From NCBI GenBank assembly GCA_963669155.1, contig OZ022593.1, positions 14,906,758 to 14,970,757 of the forward strand: a DNA stretch of 64,000 nt. The letters are read 5' to 3'. Position numbers and translations under genes: made by a program. Within the stretch, counting starts at the first letter, position 1. Each line of letters starts with the position of its first letter. The notes below the pieces were generated by a model that had not been told where the DNA came from, ran no database searches, and was given only the letters and a program-made list of their open reading frames with translations. This stretch comes from Arbacia lixula. Taxonomy: Eukaryota > Echinodermata > Echinoidea > Arbacioida > Arbaciidae. Shown one piece after another: positions 32,398-45,436 of this stretch.

Positions 32398-35300
32398 CTA
32401 GTGGTCATCTTGTCGAAGCCCGCATGGCCGCCTGAATTCCTGGCCGTATTCGTGCAGCCAAAGGTTAGCAACTGTGATCGAATGAGGGGAGAGAGAGGTA
32501 TAATCGTGTACATTAGAATAATAAAATAAAGTAAAAGGATTTCTAGTATGTTACATTCCATATATTTTACTCAAAATGCTCAAAAAATATTTTCTTCAAT
32601 TGAATATATTGCTTTACAAGGTTCAGGATGTTCATTGGATGAACCAGGCTTTAAAACTAGCTCTCACAACTGTAGTTTAAATAGTTTGCAATGTCATATT
32701 TTGTGGTGTACAGTGGTAATATAGATAAATACAACTTTAAAAATAGCAATGCCATCATACCATCTGTAAATGGTCAGTGACATCTACATAAATATGTCTA
32801 AAGAAGTTACAGATAAAAAAGTTCACAATAAAAGAAAGTATCTACAAAGTGTATATCACAATCAGGTTTTAGATATTGATGGAGAATAGGAAAAATGTAG
32901 AGAAAAAAGGGCATGTTGCAAGAAACAAATTTGAAGATTAACATTTGGTTTGATATTAGGACACTCTAATGGTTTCATACGGCCCCACATTTATCAGAGA
33001 AAAAAGATGATCTCACCCCACTTAGAGCCTCCAATCACTGGGCAGGCTGCGTGCTTGGTGTTGTAGTCCGGCTTGCCATTTCTCAATAAGTTATGCCAGA
33101 ATATTGCAGAACCCTGGAGTGAAACAAAAAGATTTAAGTCATGAGACGCAACCCTCCCCATTATTTTACTGGTATCTGACACATGCTTCACGTGCATGTA
33201 CATAGCTCTTGATGTGACTAAGTGAATAATGTGAGCTGTTAATACACTCTTTTATGACAATGCTGCCTTCTTCAAAATAAATTTTAAGGGATATCTTATC
33301 CAATGTCTTAAACTAAACTTGTCTGATGGCAAACCATTTTGAACACCTTTAAAACCAGATGTGTGACCGTTACAAAAAATAAATGTTATTGCCAGCAAAA
33401 GTTTGATTTATTCTACAAATGATCAAGTGTGCTACTACACTTTTAGGCCTTGAACCCTTAACTTTGAATGCATAAGCCTAGTGTATTAACAAAGTAGTGG
33501 TGGATTGATAATAAATAAACGCATGCTTTACAAACCTTTTCTGGTAATGTTCTTAGCCCTATTTCAGGAAAAACAGTAGCTCCTCCACCTGTTACATCAG
33601 TTAACTGAGGAATAAAACATAAGTCAAGTTTATAGCGCTTTGAAACATAGTATTCAGCACAGTATAAATGTGTACCATTAGTATCATTATTTAAGTTGCT
33701 ACTGCTTTCTCTGAGAGCCAATATGGTGCTGTTAGATCTGTGTGGACGTGGATGACGCTCAGGTCCAATGACATCATATTAAAGCTTTGTGCATGCCTCA
33801 AGTTTTGGACCTTGTACAGTACATGTATAAAGATTGCGTGACGGGGGAGTTGCTGTCTACATGAAAATGAGCACCCATACTCTGAACTTCGATCACAAAT
33901 ATTTGAAAAATTAGGCAAACAGTGTTCCAAAGAAGTATGAATATCACTCAATCATTAATTAATTAATTAATTAGAAAAGGAAGGACTACTGGCTGACTAC
34001 TTTGTGGACAAAGTAAAGAATATACTTACATAAAGCAACAATGTTGCTATTCTATTTCCTGTTTTGTACATCTTCGCATCCTGTGACAACAAGGAGTAAT
34101 ATAAATTTGATAATACTAAATGGGAAACTTCTGAAGACTTTATCAATTTTCTGCCTTTCCATGGAATTGTTCCATTTCCCCAAAGCTTAAAACATGTTTT
34201 TGAAATGTAGCAACAACATGGTTTGAAGAGCAATCACAAAATCATTGAATGAAATTGAAACTAAAACCAAAATATGAATTTAAACCAAAATTACTGCAGC
34301 TCTAACCTCCCAATTACAAAAAAAAATCATGTGACTATGTGATGGATGTCATGCTAAACTCATAAATCTGAAAACAAACTCCTGATGTATACAGTATGTA
34401 CTATGTTCATAGCAACCAATATGCAACATTTGTTATGATTATTCATTGTGTACCTGGTGCAACAGTGCTCTATGGGATATGTGTGTATTACTAGTTGATA
34501 AATTCATCCATGGTACACAAAGAGTTAACAATAAACCATATAACATATGAGGATTCGATTCCTGGTGTTGTGTAAGGGTTGTAGTTGCGGGATCAACTAT
34601 GATAAAGTCTATAGTTTGCTTAATTCTGAGTTGAACTTGAAGGAGGACTTGTGGACTCGAGTTACATTACGTTGCAGTACATTTAATACTCAAACAACTC
34701 TCATGGCTAACTCTCTGTGATGAATATATCTGATGAATCTAAAACTCTGTATCTGATGAATCTCCTGAAATAACTCGGGAAATAACTACTGAAATAACTG
34801 CCTCAAACTCTGTGAGCTCTCTAAATGTATACTCTATCTCAAGTTTGAACTAAACAATTATAGTGAAATTCATACAGAAGGTCAGTTTCTTGGATGCATA
34901 TTGATCTCACAGAAACTGGACCTTACCTACATCATCCTAAATTCCAGTAAATGTTATTCAGGGACTAGACCCATAAACTCCTAGGCTCAGCTATAACCTT
35001 GAGGGTAATTCAGCTACTGGAAAGTGGTCATTAACGTGAAAACATCATTTGGGCGGGAGAGTGATAAAAGGACTTATATCACATATTAAACACTGGGTAG
35101 ATCTTACCTTAGTCCAGTCGTAATGTGACAAGTAGTGGCCTCCTAAGCCATAGTTGGCAGCCTGGGTGATGGGTGAAAAAGGGGAGGAAGAGGGAAAAAA
35201 AGAGGAAAGAAATTCACAACTATCAGGGTTATGGGAGTAATGGGCCCCTTACTTCCAAAAAGTGACAGTATGTCACATAATGGATGGAAACTACTTGTAA

Positions 35301-38300
35301 ACAAAGAAATCTAATTTGCAGGTTTACATGGTGAAATTTACAAGGATAAAATAACAATAAGGAAAATTAAAAAGGAAGTATTTGAAACTGGCTTTAAAGG
35401 ACTCCACTGAAGTGGAAATACAGATATTGGTGGGTTAACTAAATTGATGAGGTAAGCGAAAAAGCATTTCTGACATGGAAACTTTCATTTATTCACAGGA
35501 TGGAGCACACGTTCCTTTCTGTTTGGTGTCTGCTTAAAGTACAACATCTCCATGAAACAGAAATAAAGAGAGACTTACCAGAAGATCCTCTGCCGTCTCC
35601 ACAGACAGGCCAGTGTAGTCCTCCACTCGACGATATACCCTCTCAACGGCTTCTCCGTCACCCCTCTTCACCCACCCGCTCTTACTGATGCGATGCTTGG
35701 TGTGCTCGAGGTCGCCTGATGTTGAGTTCTAAATGGTGGCCCGTTCAAGCTGTGATTAGAATGGCAGCATGCGTGGTTACGATGTTAGAGGGGGTTATAA
35801 TATCCTGGGCCCTGTTATATAATGAGTTGCGATTTATCTCAATTGATCACAAGTCGAAACCATTACCTCTAATGTACAGAGTTACAACTGATATAAATCG
35901 CAAATCTTTATGTGACAGGGCCCATGTGTGTTTATAGTTGACGTTTATTTCCACGGACAGAGTTTTAAAAATGAAAGTAGAAATCTAGCAGTGGTTATAA
36001 TATTAGTAGAGGGCTACAATGTTAGAGGAGGTTTCAACACAAAATGTGTGTTAGTTAACATTAATATCCTTTAGAGGGTGTGGTAACATGGAAGAAGAAA
36101 ACTAGTCACGATTACAATATGGAGGTGGGTAACCTAATTCGCATTCATTTCCTTGGACAGTGTGGTAAACTCACGTTAGAAAATTACCTAAGGGTACTAG
36201 GTTAGAGGATATTTTAATGTATTAATTATTTATTTAGACAGAAGTGTCTTGAAAAGGTTTAAGAAAATATTCAATTAAAATAAATCATAAGTTTGCTAGC
36301 TGTCTGCTGTTATAAAAATTTAGCAGCCTGTGGAATGGTTTCTCAATTTGTCTGGATAGGCCTAGCTTACTATTCCTCAAGAAGGCTACCCAGGGACATT
36401 CATCTCTTAGCCTTCCCTTCAAGTGAAAGCATGCATTTCTTTTTTTATTAATATTTGCATATTTGCTTGTTGTTCATATAAATAACATGTACAAGCCATC
36501 CATAGAAGTCTAGTAAAAATCAAGGGTTTATCACCATGGGTCTGTCAAAATGATATCATGCAGACAAGAACCCTTTAGTAAACCTTTAACTCATTCGGGA
36601 CGAAGGCCTTTTTAGTGCAAAACTGATCACTATTTGGCTTTTAAATTGGCAACACTCCCTTTTATAAAGATTTTAAACTAAAATGGACACTAAACACAAA
36701 ATGTTTATGCATTAGCATGAAGTATGCAGGGGCCATATTCATGAAACCTTACTAAGCCTAGTTAGTTACTAAAGTGCATTGAAATGCATGCATTGTAGTA
36801 ACCAACTAGGCTAGTAAGCTTTCATGAATATGGCCCATGGTTAATATATGAGAACATAGCAAGGCTCAATCTATGACTACAGGCATTAGTCATGCATAGG
36901 ACTAACAGTTAATGAGGATGCAGTCAGTTTGACTCTTTGAACAGGACCACCATTTGGGACTCTTCCATCAAGCAGTGTTCATTGACCGGTGGGTGTCGGC
37001 AGTGGTCTGAATGGTCAGTGGTCACTTTCTAGTGGTCACTTTCAGTTTAAAGCCAGTGATTTATATCAAATTCATTCTAGGATTCAAACTGTAATTTAAA
37101 TCCGCCCTACAAAAAATAATGCCATATAAACCAAAGGAAAATAATACCAAATTGTGATGAAGCTTTGAAGCTGCGATTGTGGTCGAGTAGTTGACTGAAG
37201 CTTGTGATCATGTTTCCTTGAGCATTCGTAATTAATTGATAAAACTGTGATTTCATCTTGCATAATGAATCTTTACTGTGTCATTGTGTCATCCCAAAGG
37301 GAATCATTTGATTCTTAAAATTGAACTTGGTCTGAGAATTTCAACCAAAGTCTAGCAGCTTTGAATTAATATATTTTTAGAATGAACACCTAAAAGACTT
37401 GTTTAATTCCTTCTCCGCCAGATTCTATACTTATGGGAATGGTGTGTATTACGGGTGTAGACATGCCACAATGGCGCACAGAGAGTTAACTCCTTCTCTG
37501 CTAGACTCTATACTGTCCTATAGGAATGGTGTGTATTCCCAATGCAATAACGAGTTACTGAAACACAAATATGAACTATTGTCATTGTGTTACTGTGTCA
37601 AACACAGAAATTTGTTAATGAACCTTGGACCAAAAGAATTGTAATCTGGTGATGTGCACATACACAATAGGTACTTATAAAAGTGACCACAGGCAAATGA
37701 CCAAAGACCATTCAGATCATGTCCACACCCTAAGGGACGTGTGACATAAAATATTGTAAACAGATAAGTTTTTTGCTTATTTGATTACTGATCCTTTCAT
37801 AACTAATCAGAGTACTTGTTACAAGAATGTGCTCTAAATCAATCATTTTGATTGGTCCTGGCATGTTTTAAGTGAATGTGATCACCTTCTTTTCCTTGAC
37901 AGCGTAAACCAAAAGACAACAGCCTTACAAAAGCACTCTGTTTGGTTATCACAGGAATTTGCAATCAAGAGCAAAAGAACAGTTTGCAAAATGTTATGTC
38001 ACATGACCTCGGTCAACCAATCAGATTCCAGGCACTCCCTACCCTTGGCCTGGCAAATTCTTTAATGGCTTCGATCTCGACGTCACTGACGATGTCTTTG
38101 AATATCAGGACTCTGGGATCATCATGGACAATCTCCACCTTGGCGGGTTGCAGGAGGAGACGCGGGTTGCCATAGTGCTGGTAGCTGCAGCGACGCAGCG
38201 ATAGCTTGGACAAAGTCTGAGGAATATTTAATAAGCAGTTTACAAATTCATGATCATGAGTAAACCTGAGATATTCAAACTTTTGCTTGAAAACTGTCCA

Positions 38301-41300
38301 TCATTTTAATAGATTCCTATCTGATTGTTTATGTAGAAATTGCAATAAGATGGAAAGAAGACTGTTTACTTCTGTCCATCTTATTGCAATTACTACATAA
38401 ACGATCAGACAGGAATGTAAAAAAAAAGACCACAATAACATCAGCATTAATTACGTTGATACAACAATAATATATAACAAGAAATAAAACAAAGTAAAAT
38501 CACTGCATGGTCAGGTGCAAGAGAGAACGAGAAATTGCATAGTTACTCAATGTAGTCTTAGTGGTAAATGCTCTATTCCAGAGAGATCCTGGATTCAAGT
38601 CCAGCTTGGTACCGTCACATAGAGCACAGTGTTTGGCTCAAGTTTGTCAACTCATATGTATAATGGAAGAGAATGGATACCTGGCTGGATAACATATTCC
38701 TTAATTAATGATATCAACTAGCTACAAAGGGACCTCTGTTATCTCGCCTGAAACCAAGAATAACGTCGCCAACTTTGCTTCAAATCTTATCAACCCTCTT
38801 AGTTTCCATCCATTGATAGTCCCATGTCAATTCCTAAACAGTCTATTGACTATGGACCTGAGAGACTTAAAGCATGATATTTGCATCTAGAAGGCAGCTC
38901 ATCGATGTTACCTTGACAACCTTCCGATCTCCACGACACAGCGCCTCGTACTGCCTCATTCCTTCACTCAGCCCATCATCATCATTATCATGCAATTCGA
39001 TCTCCCTCTCCATATCAGCGCCCTTGTCGCCGTCGTCTTCATCCTCATCATCCTCGGCCTCATCATCCAGCTCAAAGTCATATTCTAATCCCTTGAGGTC
39101 TCCCATCTCTCCCCGAGGTCTCTCGATCTTATCCAGTAAGAACTGGAAGTAAACCTTGTTATCCTGGTACCGCTGGCTGTCTGGGTCTGATCAATATAAT
39201 GAACATAACACAAAATCAATGAACACTGTAAACGTGGTATATTTCACGGTGTTCTACGTTTTGCAAAATTTGCGAATGAGGGGTGCACAGCGAAAATAAA
39301 TACAAGCAAAATTGTTGACAATTGTTGACAGTTATCATTGTATCTAGCGCACATACTCTCTGTCGCTGTCTACAAATGAGCAGCCTAGTATGCACTGTAA
39401 TTTTAAGCACTGAAATCATTGCTAGTCACACAGCGCATCTCTTGTCAGAAGGAAGAATTGTCACCTAGTCACCAAAAGTTATAAAAAAAGGGAAAGAAGT
39501 ACTGATAACACAAAACTTCTTGAAAGTTTATTGCATATCGACTAAACATCATCCTACGCATTTTACCAACAGAAATAACAGAAATTAAGATATAGATAAA
39601 CAAGTTATCATGATGACTTAACTTTTTGCTCAGTTTTGCTAAGTTTCATCTTTATGTGAAGGTCTGTCTTCAAGTTTCAAGCTTGGTTAACATAAGTTCA
39701 AGGCATTAAAGTTACTGCAACATGAATCCATACTTGTCGTTTTTGTTATCTCAGGTACAAGAGTTCAAGCTGACCCATCGAATGTCTCTGAAGGTATCCC
39801 ATATAGGAACAATGGACAAAAATCTGACTGTGGGACATACAACCAAAATACATATTACCCCTCTGGTAACTTTGTTGGGAAGGCATGAAGATAAGAAATG
39901 ATCAGAGAATAAATCTCACCTTGCTCTATTAGCTTCTCTGTGTAAGACATGGCTTCCTTGACCCGACCGATCTGTGAAACACAACAAGGCAATCAAAGTT
40001 TCATGGGTTTTAGAACATAAAAAACGGTGAGTCTTTTCATCTTTCTGTTTGTAACAAATTCTACCACAATAAAACAGAGAATCAAACCTTTGCCCCAAAG
40101 AAATCACACCCCAAAGAGCACAAGTTTGTATTTTATGAGCAAATTTCATACTTGGTAAAGAATAATCCTCCAATAGCAATGCTGCATTTAGAATTGAACA
40201 TTTTAAAACAGGTTTGACTGTACTAATAAATACTATTTAGAAAATAGTAAAACTTTCGGTAACACCATGTGGTTGTCTTCTTTCAGATAATTGACCCACT
40301 CATAGGGTGAAGAAAGGAAAGGAATTGAAAAAGAGGACAAGTAAATTTTTATAGTTTTATACTACTTACACAAGACTATTTTTAGCTTTCGTTTTCAGTG
40401 TTTCAAACCGACTGTATTATTTGACTGAATTATCGTTCCGATTATCGTCAAAGCAGAAAGTGGTCTTGATAGGAGGTAAGGCTGTATGAACATTATTGCC
40501 TTAAATAGTTGTCTGTGAACAGACTTTTATTGCATTATCATTTATCATTGTTACCATAAACACTGGTCTTTGTCAACGACTGGTATGACAGCATCATCAG
40601 TATCATTACCACATTAAGTGGTCTTTGTAGACAGTAGACTGGCCTTTATAGCTTACTCACAGAGAAACTGGCAAAAGCCAGGTGGTCTACGATCTCTGTC
40701 TCATTCAAGGTGAAGAAGTCTCCCTTTCTAGTCTTGTCATCCAGACTCTGGTAAGATTCCTGCAGCCAGGACACTGCATGACGTTTTTTGGCGTCGCCAT
40801 GGTAGGCAAGCCTCCCAAGCTCAAAGCACAGATGAGCTGGAAGAAAGAGGAGAGATGAGGCGTAAAAACAAAGATGAAAGGATGTGTCGTGTTTGTAATT
40901 TCCACCGATTTGCCTTGGCGAGGACATTTAGAGACCTGCTGACCACAGGCTGGTACAATACATGATGTGAATGTAGACTATGGCCGCTACAAATAGAATG
41001 TTCCAAACGTAAACATGTTTTTTTTTTACTTTCCCTGACAAGTTTTGTGATGCTTTGACCATGAGATTTCAAACACGTTATGGTTAGGCTATACTGCCGA
41101 GTTTCATGACTTTTGTAACAGGGCTGCACTGTCTTTTAGAGATGATAACGGTTTTTAATTGTCTACCTTTTAAGGATGGCTCAAATTTGGCGCCCTCTAG
41201 CATGGCAGGTGGTTTGAGTTTGTAGGTGTCCTGGAGCCGCCAGATGCCCTCTGCTGCCCCGTCCATATCCGCCTGAGTGGGAAGGTGGGTCCACAGATCG

Positions 41301-44036
41301 GTCGTGTTGTAGACATACTCTGGGAATAGAAAAGAAGAACATTTGTAGATTTAATCTTGACCTATGACCTTTGATGACAAATCCAATTAGCTTATTTTCT
41401 TGTAATATACTATCACTATACATTGAAACCTGCTTTAACGACCACCTGTACAGAAAGACCACCTGCTCATAAAGACCAATTTGTTAGTCTCCCTTCAGCC
41501 CCCTTTCTGTGCAGGTTTCACTGTACCAAGTTTGATGAAATATGTTGAATTAGTTCTTGAATTGCGTTAACGCGTTTTGGACGGACAAACAACCCGTAAA
41601 GATAATGCCTTAAGCCAATTTTGGCATAGGTTAATAAATAAAACTCTTCAATGTGTTATCTGGTTGCTTTACTTGGGCATATTTTGACCCACTAATTATG
41701 TGAAGAAATAGAAAAAAAAAGGATAGAAGAGATGAATCTATACAATAATTACATTTTACCCACAAGACTGTTTACAACACTTACAAAAGAAACTTGAAGC
41801 TCATAGCTCACAGCAATATACCAAGAACATCTAAAATCTATTTAATCAATATTTGCTAAATCTACATATCTATTTTCTCTGCATTTACTAAATGACATGG
41901 AAACAATGTCCATGCCTACCACATGTGATTGATACACACCAAGGAACAAGATTTCTTCACTTGACTTTGATCTTATTGAACACTGAATGTGTACAAGAGA
42001 TATGTCTGCCTGTCATGTCCATTATGCTGGGATTGTCCATTTATGACCTTTTGTTCCCCTTTGGAGGAGAGGAAGGAAAACATGGAACTGGAAAGGAAAA
42101 AAGCTTTGAAAAAGGAAGCATGTATTGACTGACCACACCTCAAGCTAAACCCACTCCCACAACACAGCCTAAATATAGGGGTCAGTCAGGAGGGCAATGT
42201 CAGTATGATCTAGAACAATAAAACAAGAAGTGTAAGATTACATGACTCAGAAAAATAATAAGTGATAGATAGTAAAAAGAATCATATTACAAATGAAAGA
42301 TTGAAAGGTTTTGAGTGATGAGTAAAGGAAAAGAAAGGAGATCTAGAGTCAAAGAATTAGGTATGAGCAAATGAGCAAGAGGTGGTTATGGTGGTAAAGA
42401 GTAAGAAGAAGAGAAACAACAAGAAGAACCATCAGAAAAAGAACAGGATGAGTGGAAGAATGAGAACTGCCTGTAGAGTAAATTAATATAAATGAGCGAA
42501 TGAACGAATGAAAAGAACACAAAGAAAGAAGGAAACTTACAGTTAGACTGACGGAATTAAAAGAATGAAATAAAACAAAAACTAATTACTAGTGAAAATA
42601 AAAGCAAAAGAAGAATGAAATGAAAAAGTAAGAAGTTAGAAGAGAGACAACAAGGTAAGAACTAGGAAGAACCATCAGAAAAAGAACAGGATGAGTGAAG
42701 GGAAGAGAACTGCCTGTAGAGTAAATCAATATGAATAAGCGCTTGAGCAAATGAAAAGAACACAGCGAAAGAAGGACACTTAACAGTTATAACATAAGAT
42801 TGATCAATAAAGAATGGAATAAAACCAAAACTAATTACTAGTGAATGTGAAAGCAAAAGAAGAATGAACTGAAATAGGAAGGAGTCAAAGAATAGAAACA
42901 AGAGGAGAGTTAATTAGCAGGATGACATGACAGAATGAAAGACTGAAGCAAGCAGAGGAAGAAAACTTACCTCTAGCTGGGATGTCATCTCTCATCCAGT
43001 TCTCGATATCAACCCACTCCCACATAAACCTCTTGATCAGGAAGAAGACATTCATTGGGCGACTCAAGAAGTCATCTACGTCTTCAAGACTCTCCCTATT
43101 CAATCGTTTTAAGTTCTCCAGCTTACTGTTGGAGGAAAAACAAAAGCAAAATGGTCAAGAGGAGATGAAACAGTAACCCTGGGTTTAGGGGGACTATGTT
43201 AGCTTCCTACCTTCAACAGAGGATTACAGTATGATTAGGAAAAAGACATCCAAAGTCAACCAAAACCCTAGCCCAAACACTAACTGTTACTCTTATACCC
43301 CTAAATATCCCCCTTTAACAAAGGATTGCCAATGAGACCATGAAAGCAAGCTCATTTGTATGAAATCATAAGAAATAGACAAATAATAAGAAAGTTGACA
43401 GTACTCTACAACCTTATAATCACTAGCTCTGACTAGAATCTTGCTCTGCAAAGAAAACAAAACGAGACAAATAGTAAGAAAGTTGTCAGTAGACTACAGC
43501 CTTATAATTACTAGCTCTGATTGAAATCTTGCTCTGCAGATTCATAGTTGGCAAGTTCAAAGACTAGTGGAGTTGTATGTTGACTGAGTCAGAGGTTAAC
43601 AATCAGGCTTCTTGGTGAGTAATTACCAGTTTTTAATAAATCTTAAATCTCTTACAATAAACTTCCATTAAACTACTTTCATTTTTCTTGTGCATCAATT
43701 CAATGTGTTTGGGGTTTCATTATTCTTTGATTTGTTACTCTGCAGAATGTGCTACATCCTGCCTCTGTATATATCTACTATACAGCACATAGTGATGTTG
43801 TCAATAAAGGAAAGATACCATCAGTCTACCATCTCGTTCTCTACTTACGCTTCAATCTTTGCCATCCTCTCCTTCTCTTTCGCCATGTATTGCTCCACAT
43901 GTTCTATTAGTATCGTCTCCATCTCCATCACGTTCTCCAGATCGTCCGTAGCTGTGAAAAAGTCTGCAGCCTCCCCAGACGGAAGAGTCGTCATGGCAAC
44001 AAGGCCCATCGCCAGCAAGAGTTGTAAGATTCCCAT
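32398..44036 (-). CDS. P4HA: Collagen prolyl 4-hydroxylase subunit alpha, gene A
   Basis: Thirteen coding exons, minus strand: 44036-43849, 43125-42971, 41319-41167, 40836-40661, 39971-39920, 39186-38912, 38216-38043, 35728-35579, 35161-35108, 34080-34030, 33604-33536, 33113-33017 and 32471-32398 (TAG), 555 residues (human P4HA1 534). The start is in a perfect CACCATGG context. Domains: signal peptide about 1-24, mature start DFFT, N-terminal dimerisation region, TPR-like peptide-substrate-binding domain (about 130-240), an acidic Asp/Glu linker (about 279-311), LCRG...RRC disulfide pair, then a 2-oxoglutarate/Fe(II) dioxygenase domain. Catalytic residues seen: H454-x-D456 (SHYD), H520 (KHAACP) and K530 (GSKW). 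Role: hydroxylates collagen X-Pro-Gly in the ER with PDI. It uses one exon-10 version (DAKMYKTGNRIATLLLY). Exon 8 has an odd 5' edge (see 35729-35749). Confidence 0.93.
35729..35749 (-). other. Ancestral 5' end of P4HA-A exon 8 carrying an in-frame TAG
   Basis: Read on the minus strand from an upstream acceptor (cacag at 35750), this 21-nt stretch encodes L-E-R-A-T-I-stop in frame with the exon. LxRAT[IV] is the expected family sequence at this point. The TAG itself creates an alternative acceptor (ccatttag) that would skip the stretch and keep the frame. Confidence 0.7.
35817..35923. mobile_element. Fold-back MITE, 'GGGCCCTGTTAT' type
   Basis: Ends GGGCCCTGTTATATAA and TTTATGTGACAGGGCCC, inner arms TTGCGATTTATCTC and GATATAAATCGCAA. 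In a P4HA-A intron, about 70 bp upstream of the exon 8 acceptor. Confidence 0.75.
36729..36837. mobile_element. Fold-back MITE, about 109 bp
   Basis: Ends GGCCATATTCATGAAA and TTTCATGAATATGGCC. Inner arms include CTTACTA, GCCTAGTTAGTTACTA and the complement TAGTAACCAACTAGGC. P4HA-A intron. Confidence 0.85.
37390..37560. repeat. Dispersed/tandem 'TTAACTCCTTCTCTGCCAGA' repeat, two copies
   Basis: The unit has TTCTCYGCYAGA, TATRGGAATGGTGTGTATT and GAGAGTTAACT. Two copies with a period of about 86 bp. The same family is at 61690-61975, with single copies near 26568, 34469, 49739 and 52969. Confidence 0.7.
38314..38415. repeat. Long near-perfect hairpin (MITE or miRNA-like)
   Basis: Arms of about 46 bp (TTCCTATCTGATTGTTTATG ... 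and complement ending CGATCAGACAGGAA) differ at about four positions and are separated by a loop of about 10 bases. Intronic in P4HA-A, between exons 7 and 6. Confidence 0.8.
38535..38705 (+). mobile_element. Probable tRNA-derived SINE fragment
   Basis: The A-box-like TAGTCTTAGTGG at about 38552 and B-box-like GGATTCAAGTCC at about 38591 are correctly spaced. A TCCTGGATTCAAGTCCAG T-arm-like hairpin is followed by an unrelated body. No intact tRNA cloverleaf. Confidence 0.45.
41417..41515. repeat. Decayed dispersed repeat with 'AAAGACCACCTGCTC' units
   Basis: Contains ACCACCTGTACAGAAAGACC and ACCTGCTCATAAAGACCAA with partly inverted ends (GAAACCTGC and GCAGGTTTC). Same family as 6030-6350. 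Confidence 0.55.
42423..42895. repeat. Tandem duplication, period about 244 bp, two copies
   Basis: Both copies begin GAAGAACCATCAGAAAAAGA and share CTGCCTGTAGAGTAAAT, AAAACTAATTACTAGTGAA and AGCAAAAGAAGAATGAA. Intron immediately downstream of P4HA-A exon 2. Confidence 0.88.
43372..43545. repeat. Tandem duplication, period about 92 bp, two copies
   Basis: Copies share ACAAATAATAAGAAAGTTG, TATAATCACTAGCTCTGA and ATCTTGCTCTGCA. P4HA-A intron 1. Confidence 0.85.
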
Positions 44037-44394
44037 GGTGTTTGGTGAACACCTCAACTATGGGGAGAATATGTTGCATGATTTTAGATTGAGTGGAATA
44101 AGACTGCAATAAAAGTGTTAAGAAGGGTCCAGCAAAATGTACACAAGACACCTAGGGCATTCCAAAAATTAGCTAATCAAAATATGTTAATCAGAATTTG
44201 AATTTAGTACAAATGTAAAGAATACGTCCTCAGAGTCATTTTGTGAGTCACCAATGTTACACATGACTGATTACATTGTTCTCGAAGGTGACATGCAAAA
44301 ACAAAGCAAAATTTGGGGTCAATCAAGTGGAAAATTAGTTTCTGATTTGTAAATGACTGTGAATATGGCCATCTAAGATGGAGGAAGAAAGGAA

Positions 44395-44960
44395 GAGGAG
44401 TGGGAAGAGGAAATGGCAGAGGAGAGGGGGGCAGGAGAGATGGGAGGGGGGAAGAAGAAGGAAGGAGGAGAAAAGAAAAGAGGAGAGGATGAAGAGAGAG
44501 GGGAGGATGGTAAGTTAGGGTGGGAGGGTGGAAAAAGAAGAAGGAATGTGGGGAAGGGAAGGGAAAGGCAAAAGAGGAAGCTCCAAGCCAGCTATTGTTG
44601 TTCCACTAGCTCCTTCCTCTCTCCCCTCCTCCTCCTCCTCCTGCATTCCCAAGATCCTCTTGGCCCCTTCGTCCTATTCCATGATCCTCCAGTATTCCTC
44701 CTCCTCTTTCCCTTCATCCTTCTCCTCATCCACCTCATCCTTACTTTCTCACTCCTTAGTCCTAGACTCCTTATCTCCTCTCCCCATCACTGTTCGTCCA
44801 TATATTCACTTTTCCTCATCCTCTTCCTCTTTCTTTCTTCTCCTTATGCATTGACCCCCTCCTAGGCCTCTTTACCTCTTTGACACATTTTTTTCTCCTC
44901 TTCTTTCTGTCTCATCTCTCTTCCCCTGTTCCTTCTCCTCATCCCCCTACCCCTTCTCCT
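44395..44960. repeat. Purine-rich then pyrimidine-rich low-complexity tract
   Basis: GA-rich (about 44385-44580) is followed directly by CT-rich (about 44610-44960) on the same strand, so the two halves are partly self-complementary. It lies in the 5'UTR intron of P4HA-A. Open frames across it are low-complexity artefacts. Confidence 0.8.
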
Positions 44961-45149
44961 CCATCCATCTCAGATTGACAGTCACAGTGTGTCACAGTGT
45001 TCTGTACAGATTTGCGAGTGTATAAATGGTGAATGTATTTAGCTCAAAATGGTTCAGGTCTAGACTCTAAAATCAAGCCCTAGTCTTTCAACTACTTGTC
45101 TTAAATGTGATAAATAATGTGATAAAATGAAAACGTAAGTAAGTCTTAC

Positions 45150-45420
45150 CTTGCTTGGAATCTCTACCCCTAGTCTCAACTTCGAACCAAAACCTGCGGC
45201 GTTAGTGTAATCTAAAGGAGTAGGTGGCTCTAAAGAAGTGCATACAACGTACATGTACACGTAAACGGCGAGAGAGGTGCAGAAGATTTGACAGAAAGTA
45301 CATACATGACAGCTCAGACAGCCGACGGGTCAGTGCGGCGGAAGGAGGCTAGCACGGTGCGGTAACGCTACGATACCCGACCCGGGGTCTCAGCTGTGTG
45401 TGCTGAGCTCGTCAGCTTTG
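45150..45420 (-). promoter_or_regulatory. P4HA-A 5'UTR exon and CpG-rich promoter
   Basis: A donor CAAG|gtaaga at 45150 on the minus strand ends a non-coding first exon. Coding exon 1 begins after ccccatag at 44057. Upstream, 45320-45420 is locally CpG-rich without a TATA box. The transcription start is not determined. Confidence 0.6.
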
Positions 45421-45436
45421 ACTTTTTCAATTTCGT

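Noticed and set aside
38535-38705. Functional tRNA gene
   Set aside because: Box-like motifs only; no acceptor stem or full cloverleaf, consistent with SINE remains.
42885-43103. Single-exon reading of the P4HA-A exon 2 frame beyond the splice donor
   Set aside because: Only 43125-42971 fits the family and phase; the rest of the frame is intron.
44413-44865. 150-codon Gly/Lys/Glu then Ser/Leu-rich frame
   Set aside because: Low-complexity GA-then-CT tract in the P4HA-A 5'UTR intron.
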